NCBI GenBank assembly: GCA_947172415.1
Contig: OX359193.1
Span: forward strand, 7,372,501-7,436,500
DNA length: 64,000 nt
DNA from: Chondrosia reniformis
Lineage: Eukaryota; Porifera; Demospongiae; Chondrillida; Chondrillidae
Direction: 5' to 3'
The position numbers and the translations under genes are program-made. The notes under the pieces were generated by a model. The model searched no databases, was not told the DNA's origin, and saw only the letters and a program-made list of their open reading frames with translations. Below, in pieces: positions 1 through 10,135 of this stretch (positions within the stretch are counted from its first letter, which is position 1; the number at the start of each line of letters is the position of its first letter).

Positions 1-413
1 ATCAATCAAGTGTACACTAATGTTCTAAAGCCTCCTGGTACAAGGGAACTGTATGACCAGCTTTGTTCCTTCAGAAAGGTCAGTAGCTAACTGAATTATC
101 CAAGTAACTAGCTTGCTAGCTGGTAGAAGGTACAATTCTAGTATAGTGTGCTTTACACCTGCCACACAATAGCAACTAACTTTAGTATCCAGTTGGATAT
201 CCATGCATACTTTGCTTCTAATTGCTGCATCGGTTTGTCTATTAATTCTAGAGTTATGGAAAGTTTGCTTCTCAAGATATTGCTAAACTTAATATTGCCA
301 AAGCTAGGCTACTGAGTCTAAAGGCAAGTTTAAAGAAGTCTTCAGTTCCTCAAGCCCTACTCCATGAGATTGAATCAGCTATAGAAATTATTGATTTACG
401 ATTGGATACCTAA
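1..413 (+). CDS. 3' end of an unrecognised protein-coding gene
   Basis: Two terminal exons are visible, 1-78 and 252-413, separated by a GT-AG intron (donor GTCAGT at 79, acceptor AG at 250-251) in phase 0. Together they give the last 79 residues, ending in TAA at 411-413. The tail is helical and rich in Lys, Leu and Ser (for example SLKASLKKSS), without Cys, transmembrane segments or a motif I recognise. The gene begins left of the window, so its start, length and domain content are unknown. The call as coding rests on the matched splice phase and on the open frame running through both exons to a stop. Confidence 0.6.
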
Positions 414-969
414 CTAAGGGTGAACCATTATAGTATTTATTAGACTCTTTGTTAATATACATTCTATATATTTTGTAGTATTTTGTGAATATATTTTAAC
501 TAATTGTACTATGTTTCATTGCATGCCTTACTAAAGTGTGCATTTGTTACAATATATGTACGTATATACATACATAAAAAAATTATGGAAAATATGCTTA
601 TCAGTGCAAGCCAATTGACCAATGTCCTATCTTGGCTGAGGGGAGGGGGGGTAATGTCCTATTAAATGGCAACTAATGATCACCTCCCGTCATTCAATAT
701 GAGATAAATTATCAAAGAATCACCGAGAGTTATTTTATAATATCTTACAGTGATTATTCACTTTTTCATCATAAGTATAGCTTCTGCACAAGCTTAAAGT
801 AGTTAGATGTTAAATAGGAAAGATTAATTAGCAGAATGTGTGTGTATTATATTCAAAAGGAAATTGAAGGTTAAGCATGTAAAGTGTGTATATATACATG
901 TGTATTAAGATTCTATATTACAAGACACTACTGTTACTGCCTAATTGTTTTCAAACAGTTAAACAAGTT
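414..969. other. Intergenic AT-rich spacer
   Basis: This spacer lies between two genes on the + strand. It is AT-rich with a short G-rich tract near 640-655. I see no open frame with matched splice sites, no RNA gene and no clear repeat. It presumably holds the 3' UTR of the left gene and the promoter of the next. Confidence 0.6.
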
Positions 970-2658
970 ATGTTCCTGCTCCTAATTTACCTGTTTTTAG
1001 TAGTACCACTCTGTTGTGAATGTTCTAGCAAAACTTGTGGTCTCGAGTTCTCCTTTGATGGAGCCTCTGAAGATTGTATCACTGAGTTTTGGAAGTTTGA
1101 ACGTTGTAACATTTTGAAGAATCAAGAAAACTTGAAAGAAATATTCAATGCTTTCTATCCTGTCAACGAAATATTTCCACTGTCAGTCCAGGTTTCTTTT
1201 CTCCAGCAAAATGGAAAGCCTATTACAAGCAAATGTGAGCAGGAGATTTTTCTATGGGTTCCATATTCACTGTTTGTTATCATGGAGCCAACCAAATGGA
1301 ATGCCTGGGGATTAAATATGCTATCATTTTTCACTCCCTGGCAACCTAGAAGGCTGACTTTAAAATTGCACTCACCCTATCCTTGCAAGAATAGCACATT
1401 TGAATTTTTTACTGAAGTTATTAAAAAGGTAAAACTTCCACTTACCTACCATTTACATAATATGATAGGGGCTCATTACTATAGACAGTAATAGTCAATG
1501 ATTTCCAGTTGTTTATATATTAATAAAACCTTTTATACTTCCCATATTTAGTTGCAAATTTATGCACTCTCGCAGGACAGATCTGACAGACACTTAGGAT
1601 TTGTTTTGAGAGGGTGTGGGAGATCAGTTGAAAGCACATTGATGGAAGGGGTCAAAATTGATGCATCACCATCTTGGAGTAGGGTGACTCTAGACAGTGT
1701 TTCAGAAATTTTTATAAGCTTACTGCTGGTAGGTTTGTGTTTTCAAGCTGTGTTCCTGATAATTGTGCAAATCCTACTCCTCAGACAAAAGCATAACCTA
1801 GAAATATTTGCTCTACAAATAAAATCTGATGCACATGGCTACTATGGACTCATCTGGAGCTTTGCTACCATGGCTACCCTTAGCAACATCTTTATCCTGG
1901 GACGTGAAGCATGGATTATCAGGAACATATATATGGTATCTGGCAGCTACAAACTTATAGTGACTGGTATCTTTGCGGCACTGACAATATTAGGAGTCGT
2001 TGTTAGTGAATTTATTGTTGCAGTAATGTTTGCAGCTAAAGTGAATGTAGAAACACCGTTACTTTATCTCATTTTGGGACAAATGATTTGCTGTTGTAAC
2101 AAGAAGAGAGCTCAGTATTTAGTTCAGATATTGGCTCTCTGGAACGTGCTATTATTCTTACAATTCTTTATTGGTCATGGAACTGTTATTCTGTTTGGTC
2201 TTTGGGTCAGTCCAGGAACAGTCATTCCTACTAGTATGATTTGCATTTTTGGCTTCTTCTCTATAACGCACTGCCTTGCAGTTTTCTTTACATTTGGCAG
2301 ATTGAACAGGAAAAGAAAAAGATCTCAAAATAGTCTTGCATGTGTCATTATCCTGGGGACAGCTGAAACAATTGCATTTTCTATTCTGTCCATTTGCACT
2401 CTCTGCTTTGGAATAGTGATTGCTGGTATAGGCGTAATGAACAATTATGGAGCACAAGATCCTAGAGCATTTCCCTACCTCTCCAGCCTGTTTACGCCCT
2501 TCCTGTTGACTGGTCTTTGCTACATATTGAAACGAGTGGGTACAGAGTGGCTCAGATCTTACAAAGCCAACACAGATCTAGAAGAAGCTATTGCAGAGCA
2601 ATTGCAAGTAACAGCTGATGTAGCTAAAGATGAAGTTCTTAATTATGAAGAAATATGA
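970..2658 (+). CDS. Multi-pass (about seven TM) membrane protein with a Cys-containing ectodomain, family unknown
   Basis: CDS join(970..1428,1552..2658), 521 aa. The start at 970 is chosen because it opens directly on a signal peptide (MFLLLIYLFLVVPLCC); upstream in-frame ATGs would bury it. Exon 1 encodes the signal peptide and a ~130-residue ectodomain with several Cys. Exon 2 carries about seven hydrophobic stretches (first near residue 205, last ending near 475) and an acidic cytoplasmic tail. The single intron (GTAAAA...TAG) is phase 0. The layout recalls a receptor with an extracellular ligand domain, but I do not see class A GPCR hallmarks such as DRY or NPxxY, nor Frizzled or adhesion-GPCR signatures. 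It may be a lineage-specific family. That it is a gene is well supported; any function is unknown. Confidence 0.7.
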
Positions 2659-3102
2659 TATAGAAAGCTGCTAGACTTACATCTTTAAATTAGTAATTAA
2701 TTAATTAGGGTGTGCCAATGTTGTGATTTGTTAATAACATTTTTTATAGGGTGAACTAACAGAATTAGCAATGATTATTAATTTGGTATGTGTGATTTGA
2801 GACTCTAGATTATTGTTCAGGAACATTTATATTTCTATTAAATTTTAACTACATATGCTCACAACTTTCATTAGAAATATTATCATAGTTAATAGAAATA
2901 AGATTAACTATGACATCATGAACATGAAAATTACTGGTAACATGACCTAGCTGTTTATCATCATAAACATTAACGTCTTGAGTTTCCTTTCAGCTTCTCT
3001 CTTAGTAGAATAATATTATGAAACCGAGCTATAGCTACCAAAATAACAATCATTTTGAATCATAAAAATGGCTGACTCGTCTACTTGCAGCTTGCAATTG
3101 GA
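2659..3102. other. Intergenic spacer
   Basis: AT-rich spacer between two + strand genes. It probably contains the 3' UTR of the membrane protein gene and the XRCC2 promoter and 5' UTR. An ATG at 3068 opens only a 12-codon frame ending in TGA just before the XRCC2 start. Nothing else is supported. Confidence 0.5.
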
Positions 3103-4230
3103 ATGACAACGCCTCTCGGCTTTAAAAGTGAATCTGCTGCCCAAGTTAGTAATGATAACCTGCAGTTATTTATGGCATAGTGCTCTCAAGCTAATTGTAT
3201 TCTGACTCTCTTACAGTTGTTTGCTAGACTTGGTGCTCGAAGATTAGGTACGTACAGTTTGCGTTTCTTTGCCGATGTACCCCTTATTCACGGAAGCCTA
3301 GTAGAGGTTTGTGGCGCAGATGGAGTGGGAAAATCGCAGCTGCTGTACCATATGGCCGCGTACCACGTATTGCAGAGCTCTTTTGGCGTACCATCCACCA
3401 GTTCGGTTACGGATCCAGAGGTAGTGTTTATCTGCACAAACTGCAAATTTGATGCACAACGCATTGCTGACATTATGAAGGAAATGTTTTTAACAACATT
3501 CTCAAATGGATCTATTAACCAGCAAAATGAATCAATTAGATTTCCATCCTCATTCGATGTAAATACTTCACCTCTAACTGTCTCAGAAAATATCTGTCAA
3601 GCATTAGAGAAAATTAAAATATTTCAATGTTCTTCAAGTAGTGAACTCATCTGTACATTAGTGTACCTAAGAGAGTTTATAGGGGAATACCCTTCAGTCA
3701 GTCTGGTACTGATTGATGATATTGGTGCATACTACTGGAGAGACAGACACGAACATAGCACTACAAGGGCTTCAGGGAACTATTATCCGGAAGTTATCCT
3801 AAAATCACTATCTGCTGCTATGGGAGAAATAAAACAGATGCATTTAGTAGCTGTTATTGTTGTGAAGCCATCCCTTCTTGGCAGCAAACAAAAGTCTTTA
3901 TCTACCTCTGGATCCTCTTCTTTGCCGGATCTTACTTCTGAAGACCCAGTTGAGTATTTAGGGTCTAGCTGGCAGAGACTGGTTACACAGCGTCTCACGC
4001 TGACAGCAACAGAGAGATTCATCAGCTCAGATACTCTGGTACAGACGAGATTGTCTGTACCACACATCATTGATAGGCAGCAGAAGTCACTGAAACAACA
4101 GAATCCTGTTAAAGCATTTTCTAAACATCTCTTATCCAATAAAAATAGACTATATGTTTTGTTTATGAACTCCAGACACTACAATTTTGTAATACTTCAA
4201 GAAGGCATTGTATGCATTGATCATATATGA
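3103..4230 (+). CDS. XRCC2: DNA repair protein XRCC2 (RAD51 paralogue)
   Basis: CDS join(3103..3144,3217..4230), 351 aa, one phase-0 intron. XRCC2 belongs to the BCDX2 RAD51-paralogue complex, which supports RAD51 filament assembly in homologous recombination. Seen here: an N-terminus of the XRCC2 type (ESAAQLFARLGAR), Walker A GADGVGKS near residue 48, a Walker B-like hydrophobic strand ending in DD (LVLIDDIGAYYW), the SWQRLVTQR segment and a C-terminal FVILQEGIVCI strand. All follow the order of vertebrate XRCC2. It is longer than human XRCC2 (280 aa) because of low-complexity Ser-rich inserts. The start at 3103 is chosen since the ATG at 3068 hits a stop. It converges on the CTC1 gene with about 100 bp between stop codons. 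Identification is confident. Confidence 0.9.
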
Positions 4231-4327
4231 TATCTGCTAATGTTGATTCAATATATTAAAAATTGTACAATAATAAATATCCAATTGGTGTGTTCTTACA
4301 GAGTGAGTATAATTAGCTCAATGAATG

Positions 4328-7300
4328 TTAATGGAGGATGAGTGTAGCTGTTGCAGTTGGACATAAGGTGTTGCCTTCTACTGTATGTTTCATAGAAACA
4401 GGGTGTAAGTCCTTAACTGTGACTAAAAGGCAGTTTGGATCAACTGCATCCCACATCGATCTGTCAGAGTCATTCTCTTGTGTCTCCTTCACAGCTTCTG
4501 TGTCACCCTCGTTAAGTGGTGAATTCAAAACTACAATATCCTTTGGAGAAGCCGACACACATGAATGAAGTGTTTGCATGGTGTTGGGTAAGCTTATCTT
4601 TTCTACAACAATAACAAATTTCTTCAAAAGAATCACATCTCCGATGTGCAAGGAGATTGGACCTGGAATGACTAATTCTAAACTAAAATGATTGTCTCGA
4701 AGCATCAAGGTTCCCCTTTTTGGATGACCATCTACAACTCCAATTAGAATCTACAATTTTGGTATGGGAATGCACAACAATTGATATAGGTCCTTACAGA
4801 CATAGGCTAACCATTGCTGGGGTGCTTGAGGTGGAGTCCAGTCTACTGAAACACCAATTTGGTGCTGTCTGATTAGTGCCATCTTTAACTGTCTCCTGTG
4901 ATCCATCCCTCCAACCAACAAGAGATGTGTGATCCTTCATTAGTTTGCCAACATCACCAGCCAGCAAAACGTGAGGTGGAGCTGCTTGATGACAGGTATG
5001 GGAGAAGAGACACAAGTGAGGATCTGAGAAGATCTCACACAGAGGGTCTCTCTTCCTTGCTAGTCCTTTTAGAGGAAGAACAGAGAGAAGGCATTCTAGA
5101 GAGGTCTGTAGTACCTTTAAGGAAGGACACCTACAGGTAAGGAGCAGAGACGACATTGTAATTAGTACAGACCCTCCATCACCATGGTTACTGACTGATC
5201 ATTAATGTAGGACAGTCCTTCTCTCAATTTTTTGTACAACCTCAGAAGCCATACCATACCGGACCCAGTCAGTCTCTGTGAATACTGTAAGAGAGGCATT
5301 CTTCTCGGAATAAATGGCTAAAGTCAAGAAACAAAGCACATGGTCACATCCATTTCCTGAAGCATGAAGACTACTATACAAGGTCAAACATACAGTGTAG
5401 GCAGTTGGTGTCCTTGAGGAAAACTGTGTAATCCTAAATGATGACAGACTGCAGACAGCCACTTCCTTTTGCTATATGAAGAAGAGGAGACCAGATAGTA
5501 CACAGTGTCTGTAATGTTACTAGTGCTCGCTCACTCCTTCCCTATCCAGCAAGTGAACATTGTAAAGCTCCAAGATTGCTCCATCCCTAATTCCCAATAC
5601 AGCTCCCAGCCATGGTACAGTACTCAAGTACAGACTACATTATATTATAGAGATGACCTCTTGGATATAATCTAGCTAATAATAACTCCAACGCACAATC
5701 TACCTCAATCGCCCATCCATCTCATACATTCCTGCCTCTGGGAAGACACACCTACTAACGGTTCCCTACAGTAGCGGGTGCACCATAAATACAGTACCTG
5801 ATTCTGTATACTACATCTTGATACATGAACAGACACTACTACTTCAATGGACATGCATACAATTGCAACCTAGGTACTCACTCTGTAGTTAATAAGGATA
5901 TCAGAGGGGATAGTGTTATGTTTCTGATCAGCTATGTCTACATTTTGGTTGGGTGTTGTGTTTCTATGGCAACTGTGTGTTGAAGCTTCACAAGATGGCT
6001 TGTCTTTGTCCACAATGGCTGCTTCATCTTGCATGATCCAACTAGTGATGGGAACACTTTGCTGAGTCACTTTCCTCCTCTTTCCTTTCCTCAGCTCCTC
6101 TTCACCACTGCTGGCTGATAATTCTCCCTGCCTCTTCTCAGGGACTTTCATCTGCTCTGTGGAACCAAGGACTAAAGAGGCAAAATTCATAACTCGAGGT
6201 TGAGTGTCAGATGCTCTCTCATCTAAAGTGAGTTTGTGCTCTGGAACTTCACTGCACTCCAGATCAAACGCATTGCTGTTCCTAGTAGCATAAAGTACTC
6301 TTCTTCCCTTATCACTGGAGCTGCCCTATATTGATGTTGATGTTATATGTATGATTGAGATGCAACCAATAAAACATGTACATTCGGCCTCATACACATA
6401 TACATATACGTACATCACTTAGAACAGGTTGGTATATAATTTATATATATTATTAACAGTAGCAGTATTGTTAGTATATATCTTTGAAAGGGATCATCTT
6501 TTGAGCATCTAAAGACAGTTTTAGTTGAACTTCTTGTCGCTGGATGTTTCAACTGTGTGAGTCTTCCTTAGCAATTTATGAACCCTTTCAAAGATAGGTT
6601 TGATGTAGCTAGAAGAAACTCAAATTGGCATATGCTTTGCATATTACAATCATAATAAATAGACCATCATTTGTGGTTCTAAGTCACATCTAATTAGTGG
6701 CCAAATTAATGGTTTGCAACATTTGAGCAAGACTGGATGCTTATGAGCGCAGCCTTTGGTATCCACTCACTCCATCCAGTACCTTCATGATATTGATTCT
6801 CAGTCTTGTGAACAGGTACTGGTGATGCAATGTCAGGACATGTGACCAGTGTAGGAGTGCAGGATGGTGAACAGTAATCTCACAAGACAAGGAGTTCCCC
6901 CCTTCTTGGAGCTGAATGAAAAACAGCTTTTCTCCTTTAAGGGTCCTTGTAGAGGAGGATATATATCAGATGAAATATAATATATAGCTTGCTTGTAGAC
7001 GATCTTACTTTTGGATAGAACTGATGGCTGCTATTCTTCCCTGAATGCTAAATTCCTTTTTAGACTTTCCGGCCTCTCTAATAGCCTCCCTACAGAGGAA
7101 CACACAGAAGTAACACAACAAGATTCTTCATTGATCCAATATCAAGGGACACATAGATGAGTAAAGCATATTGTGTCCTGTATGCCATATATAACAAAAT
7201 AGGAGTCCTCCAGTCCAGTGACACACTAGAGGCTTTTATTACCATTAGAAGTATGGCACACATATTTCATTGCAGTACCACAGCAGAGATGACTTGCCTT

Positions 7301-8168
7301 GGCAAGGTACTGAATGCTTTGACTGACAGTGTATCTGGAGCTACTGAAGGTGAACTGGTACTGGATCTGTGGCCACAGGATATGATCCACCCAATCTCCA
7401 GATATCCATATGGTGCGAGCTTTAGACAACCATGACTGGCTGCAGGTCAGAGAATGGAAAATGGACACAAGTGCTAAAGTGATTGTCTGGTTGTTCAAAT
7501 GTCTTGAGACAGATGCATTGCTATATATGTACCTGGTAAATAGGCAGGCAATATTGTACTTTTAATATGATTCCATTTGATCACCACAACCAACTGATCC
7601 ATAAGTGAGTGAGGTATATCACTAGCCTAAAAACAGGAAGTGATAATATCAACAGGAAGTAACAATAACTCTAAAAACAGGAAGTGATAGTAATTCTAAA
7701 ACAGGAAGTGATAGTATGCATTATCATTACCAGAACACAGGGAAGTGCTCCTGTACTGTCACACCAGTATAGAGTGTCATCCATATTTGTTATCGCATCC
7801 AGACAACTGCACAGCTCAGCAGGAGCCCTTGGACATGCTGTTATGACACCAAAGAGAACAATGTTGCTCATTTTCAGCTGCAGCTCATTGCTAGAAACAG
7901 TGGAGTCTTCAGTAAGATTGCTAAATATGCATTCTTGTTGGATTGCAAGGTTTCTGACTGACATATAGGAGAGTCTACCCTCCTTCAGTTTCTTCATTAT
8001 TGTGCCCAGTTGCAACTCGGAGGCTGATAAATCCCTTTGTCTGGAATGGTCACAGGTACTGGTTAGGTGTCTAGTCAGCAGTAGCTGTGTGTCAGAGTCC
8101 AAGTAGAGTGACAAGTTGCTTATCAAGCTTGCTATGCAGGACTCGCTGGACTTTGAACTGCTAGCCAT
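4328..8168 (-). CDS. CTC1: CTC1-like subunit of the CST complex, apparently C-terminally short
   Basis: CDS complement join, 5'->3': 8168-7731, 7435-7298, 7085-7009, 6945-6771, 6325-5882, 5765-5704, 5634-5535, 5471-5260, 5130-4812, 4750-4328; 795 aa, all phases consistent. CTC1 is the OB-fold scaffold of CTC1-STN1-TEN1, which binds single-stranded DNA and recruits Pol alpha-primase at telomeres and stalled forks. Colinear matches to human CTC1 that I recognise: LSYMSVRNL, the OB strand YWCDSTGALPCVL then SWLSKA, KLFFIQLQ, GMYEMDGRL, ELYNVHLL, and the later OB fold ILIGVVDGHPKRGTLMLRDN. The frame stops at 4328, whereas human CTC1 has about 1,217 residues, so the C-terminal OB folds that contact STN1 seem absent. 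Intron 2 uses a GC donor (AAG|GCAAGT at 7298). The exon 3 start and the exon 8/9 junction are the least certain. Head-to-head with RBMX2. Confidence 0.8.
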
Positions 8169-8294
8169 GGTCCATGCGTATTACGCAATCGAACAAAATG
8201 GCCCCTTCACGAGCGCTTGATCAACTCTTCAATTAAACTGCTGTAACATAATTAAGTGAACAAGTAAAACGTTTTATTGGATCGAGAGGTTTCA
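8169..8294. promoter_or_regulatory. 126-bp bidirectional promoter region, CTC1 / RBMX2
   Basis: Only 126 bp separate the divergent start codons, so both core promoters and 5' UTRs must lie here or overlap the coding exons. No TATA box is obvious. The role follows from geometry alone. Confidence 0.5.
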
Positions 8295-9969
8295 ATGAAG
8301 TAAGTTGGTCACTTGTAGCATTGTGATTGGTCTAAAATATTTCGCTTATTTACTAGCAACGTAAAGGCTATCAGAAGACTAAACGAAACAGAAATAAATC
8401 TTGGTATAAAGGAAGGAGCATCATGGCACAAGCGATACAAAGAAAGTGCTTACATCTTTATAGGTGATCACTGGGATATACATGATGCTGCAACCATTAA
8501 GTTAATCTTCACAATCTCGTTAGCATTTTGTATTTTTATTCTATTTCCATCGATTTAATAATTAATACAGAATAGTTGTCTATCTATTGTGAATTTTAGT
8601 ATACTCCTCATTTTGCAGTTAGTAATGGATTGATGTTCTATAAGTTCATTGTTATTCACGTAATCTGCTCAGTGTCACTGCATGATTGTGGTTGCCGTGC
8701 TGCAGGTGGTTTGGACTATGATTTAACAGAAGGTGACATAATAGCTGTATTCTCACAGTAAGTACAGGATCAGTAGCTGAATGGAACATGGAGAACATTC
8801 ATATTTTAAATCTCTCATAAATCTCCTAAAAATGAGCTTTTAGCTTTGACTTCATAAAGTCCACCTTACCGCTGATGTCTTTACAACCTGTATCATGCAC
8901 CTCTTCCACAGGTATGGAGAGATTATAAACATCAATCTTGTCAGAGACAAAAAGGGTGGAAAATCCAAAGGTTACTGTTTTTTAGCATATGAAGATCAGA
9001 GAAGTACAACTTTGGCTGTCGATAACCTCAATGGTATAAAGGTTAGCTACTCTGTCTCCTAGCTATGTGATAGAACTACACCTGCTGTAATCTACTCTGT
9101 CTCCTAGCTATGTGATAGAACTAGACCAAGCTGTAATCTACTCTGTCTCCTAGCTATGTGATAGAACTAGACCAAGCTGTAATCTACTCTGTCTCCTAGC
9201 TATGTGATAGAACTAGACCAAGCTGTAATCTACTCTGTCTCCTAGCTATGTGATAGAACTACACCAAGCTGTAATCTACTCTGTCTCCTAGCTATGTGAT
9301 AGAACTTTACGAGTGGACCATGTGAGACAATATCGTCGGCCAAAGGATGAAAATGGAGAAGAAATTATAGAAAAAGGATGTGCACCTAAAACTCCTTCAC
9401 CATCTCCTGAACCCCCTACTAAGCAGAAAAAGAAAAAGAAGAAGAAAGATGCAAGTAAAAGCCATAAAGAGAAAAAGAGTGACAAGTTGTATACAAAAGT
9501 TCAAAGCCATTCAATGGTAAGTTCAAAACAACACTTCAGTGAACAGGGGATACAAGAAGTTGTAAGGTCTAAAAGTCCTCAAAGAAGAAGGTCTAAAAGT
9601 CCTCAAAGGAGAAGGTCTAGAAGTCCTCAAAGGAGAAGGTCTAAAAGTCCTCAAAGAAGAAGGTCTAAAAGTCCTCAAAGGAGAAGGTCTAGAAGTCCGC
9701 AAAGGAGAAGGTCTAAAAGTCCTCAAGGAAGGAGGTCTAAAAGTCCTCAAGGAAGAAGGTCTAAAAGTCCTCAAGGAAGAAGATCTAGAAGTCCTCGAAG
9801 AAGAAAGTCTAGAAGTCCCCAAAGAAGAAGGTCTAAAAGTCCTCAAAGAAGAAGGTCTAAAAGTCCTCAAGGAAGAAGGTCTAAAAGTCCTCAAAGAAGA
9901 AGGTCTAGAAGTCCTCGAAGAAGAAAGTCTAAAAGTCCCCCAAGAAGAAGGTCTAGAAGTCCTCGTTGA
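8295..9969 (+). CDS. RBMX2: RNA-binding motif protein RBMX2 (yeast Ist3/Snu17-type RRM)
   Basis: CDS join(8295..8299,8357..8463,8706..8757,8912..9041,9292..9969), 323 aa, phases consistent. RBMX2 is a spliceosomal B/Bact-complex RRM protein, counterpart of yeast Ist3 of the RES complex. Seen: the 5-nt first coding exon, SWHKRYKESAYIFIGGL (RNP2 strand), LTEGDIIAVFSQYGEI, then KGYCFLAYEDQRST (RNP1) and LRVDHV closing the RRM, each close to the human protein. The C-terminus is a Lys-rich stretch followed by about 17 copies of an S-K/R-S-P-Q-R/G-R-R octapeptide, an RS-like domain. The exon 5 start at 9292 is chosen because CTA TGT GAT AGA ACT continues the RRM in phase; five upstream copies of the same acceptor lie in the preceding intron. 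The stop is TGA at 9967-9969. Confidence 0.9.
9048..9307 (+). repeat. 46-bp tandem repeat duplicating the RBMX2 exon 5 acceptor
   Basis: Six consecutive units, with acceptor-plus-exon starts at 9063, 9108, 9154, 9200, 9246 and 9292 (spacing 45 then 46 bp). Each contains the pyrimidine tract, the AG (TCTCCTAG) and the first ~15 nt of exon 5 (CTATGTGATAGAACT). Only the last copy continues into the RRM coding sequence. Since 46 is not a multiple of 3, use of an upstream acceptor shifts frame and soon meets TGA. Confidence 0.9.
9568..9966 (+). repeat. 24-bp coding minisatellite (SR/SPQ octapeptides of RBMX2)
   Basis: About 17 near-identical 24-bp units encode the S-K/R-S-P-x-R/G-R-R repeat at the RBMX2 C-terminus. 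The complementary strand is also open through the array, but that follows from the periodicity. Confidence 0.9.
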
Positions 9970-10135
9970 CACGAAAAACAAAACTATGCATAGACAAAGC
10001 CATGCATATGGTTCAACTAGACATTTCAGATTTCCTGTTCATTAAATAGATATTTGTGTACATTACATCTCCTGGAACTCTACCAAGTGGACTCTGTTGG
10101 CAGCAGCACTTTGATTACCGGAAATAATTTACAAA

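Noticed and set aside
9523-9981. 152-aa antisense frame under the RBMX2 repeat
   Set aside because: Mirror image of the 24-bp coding minisatellite; no homology.
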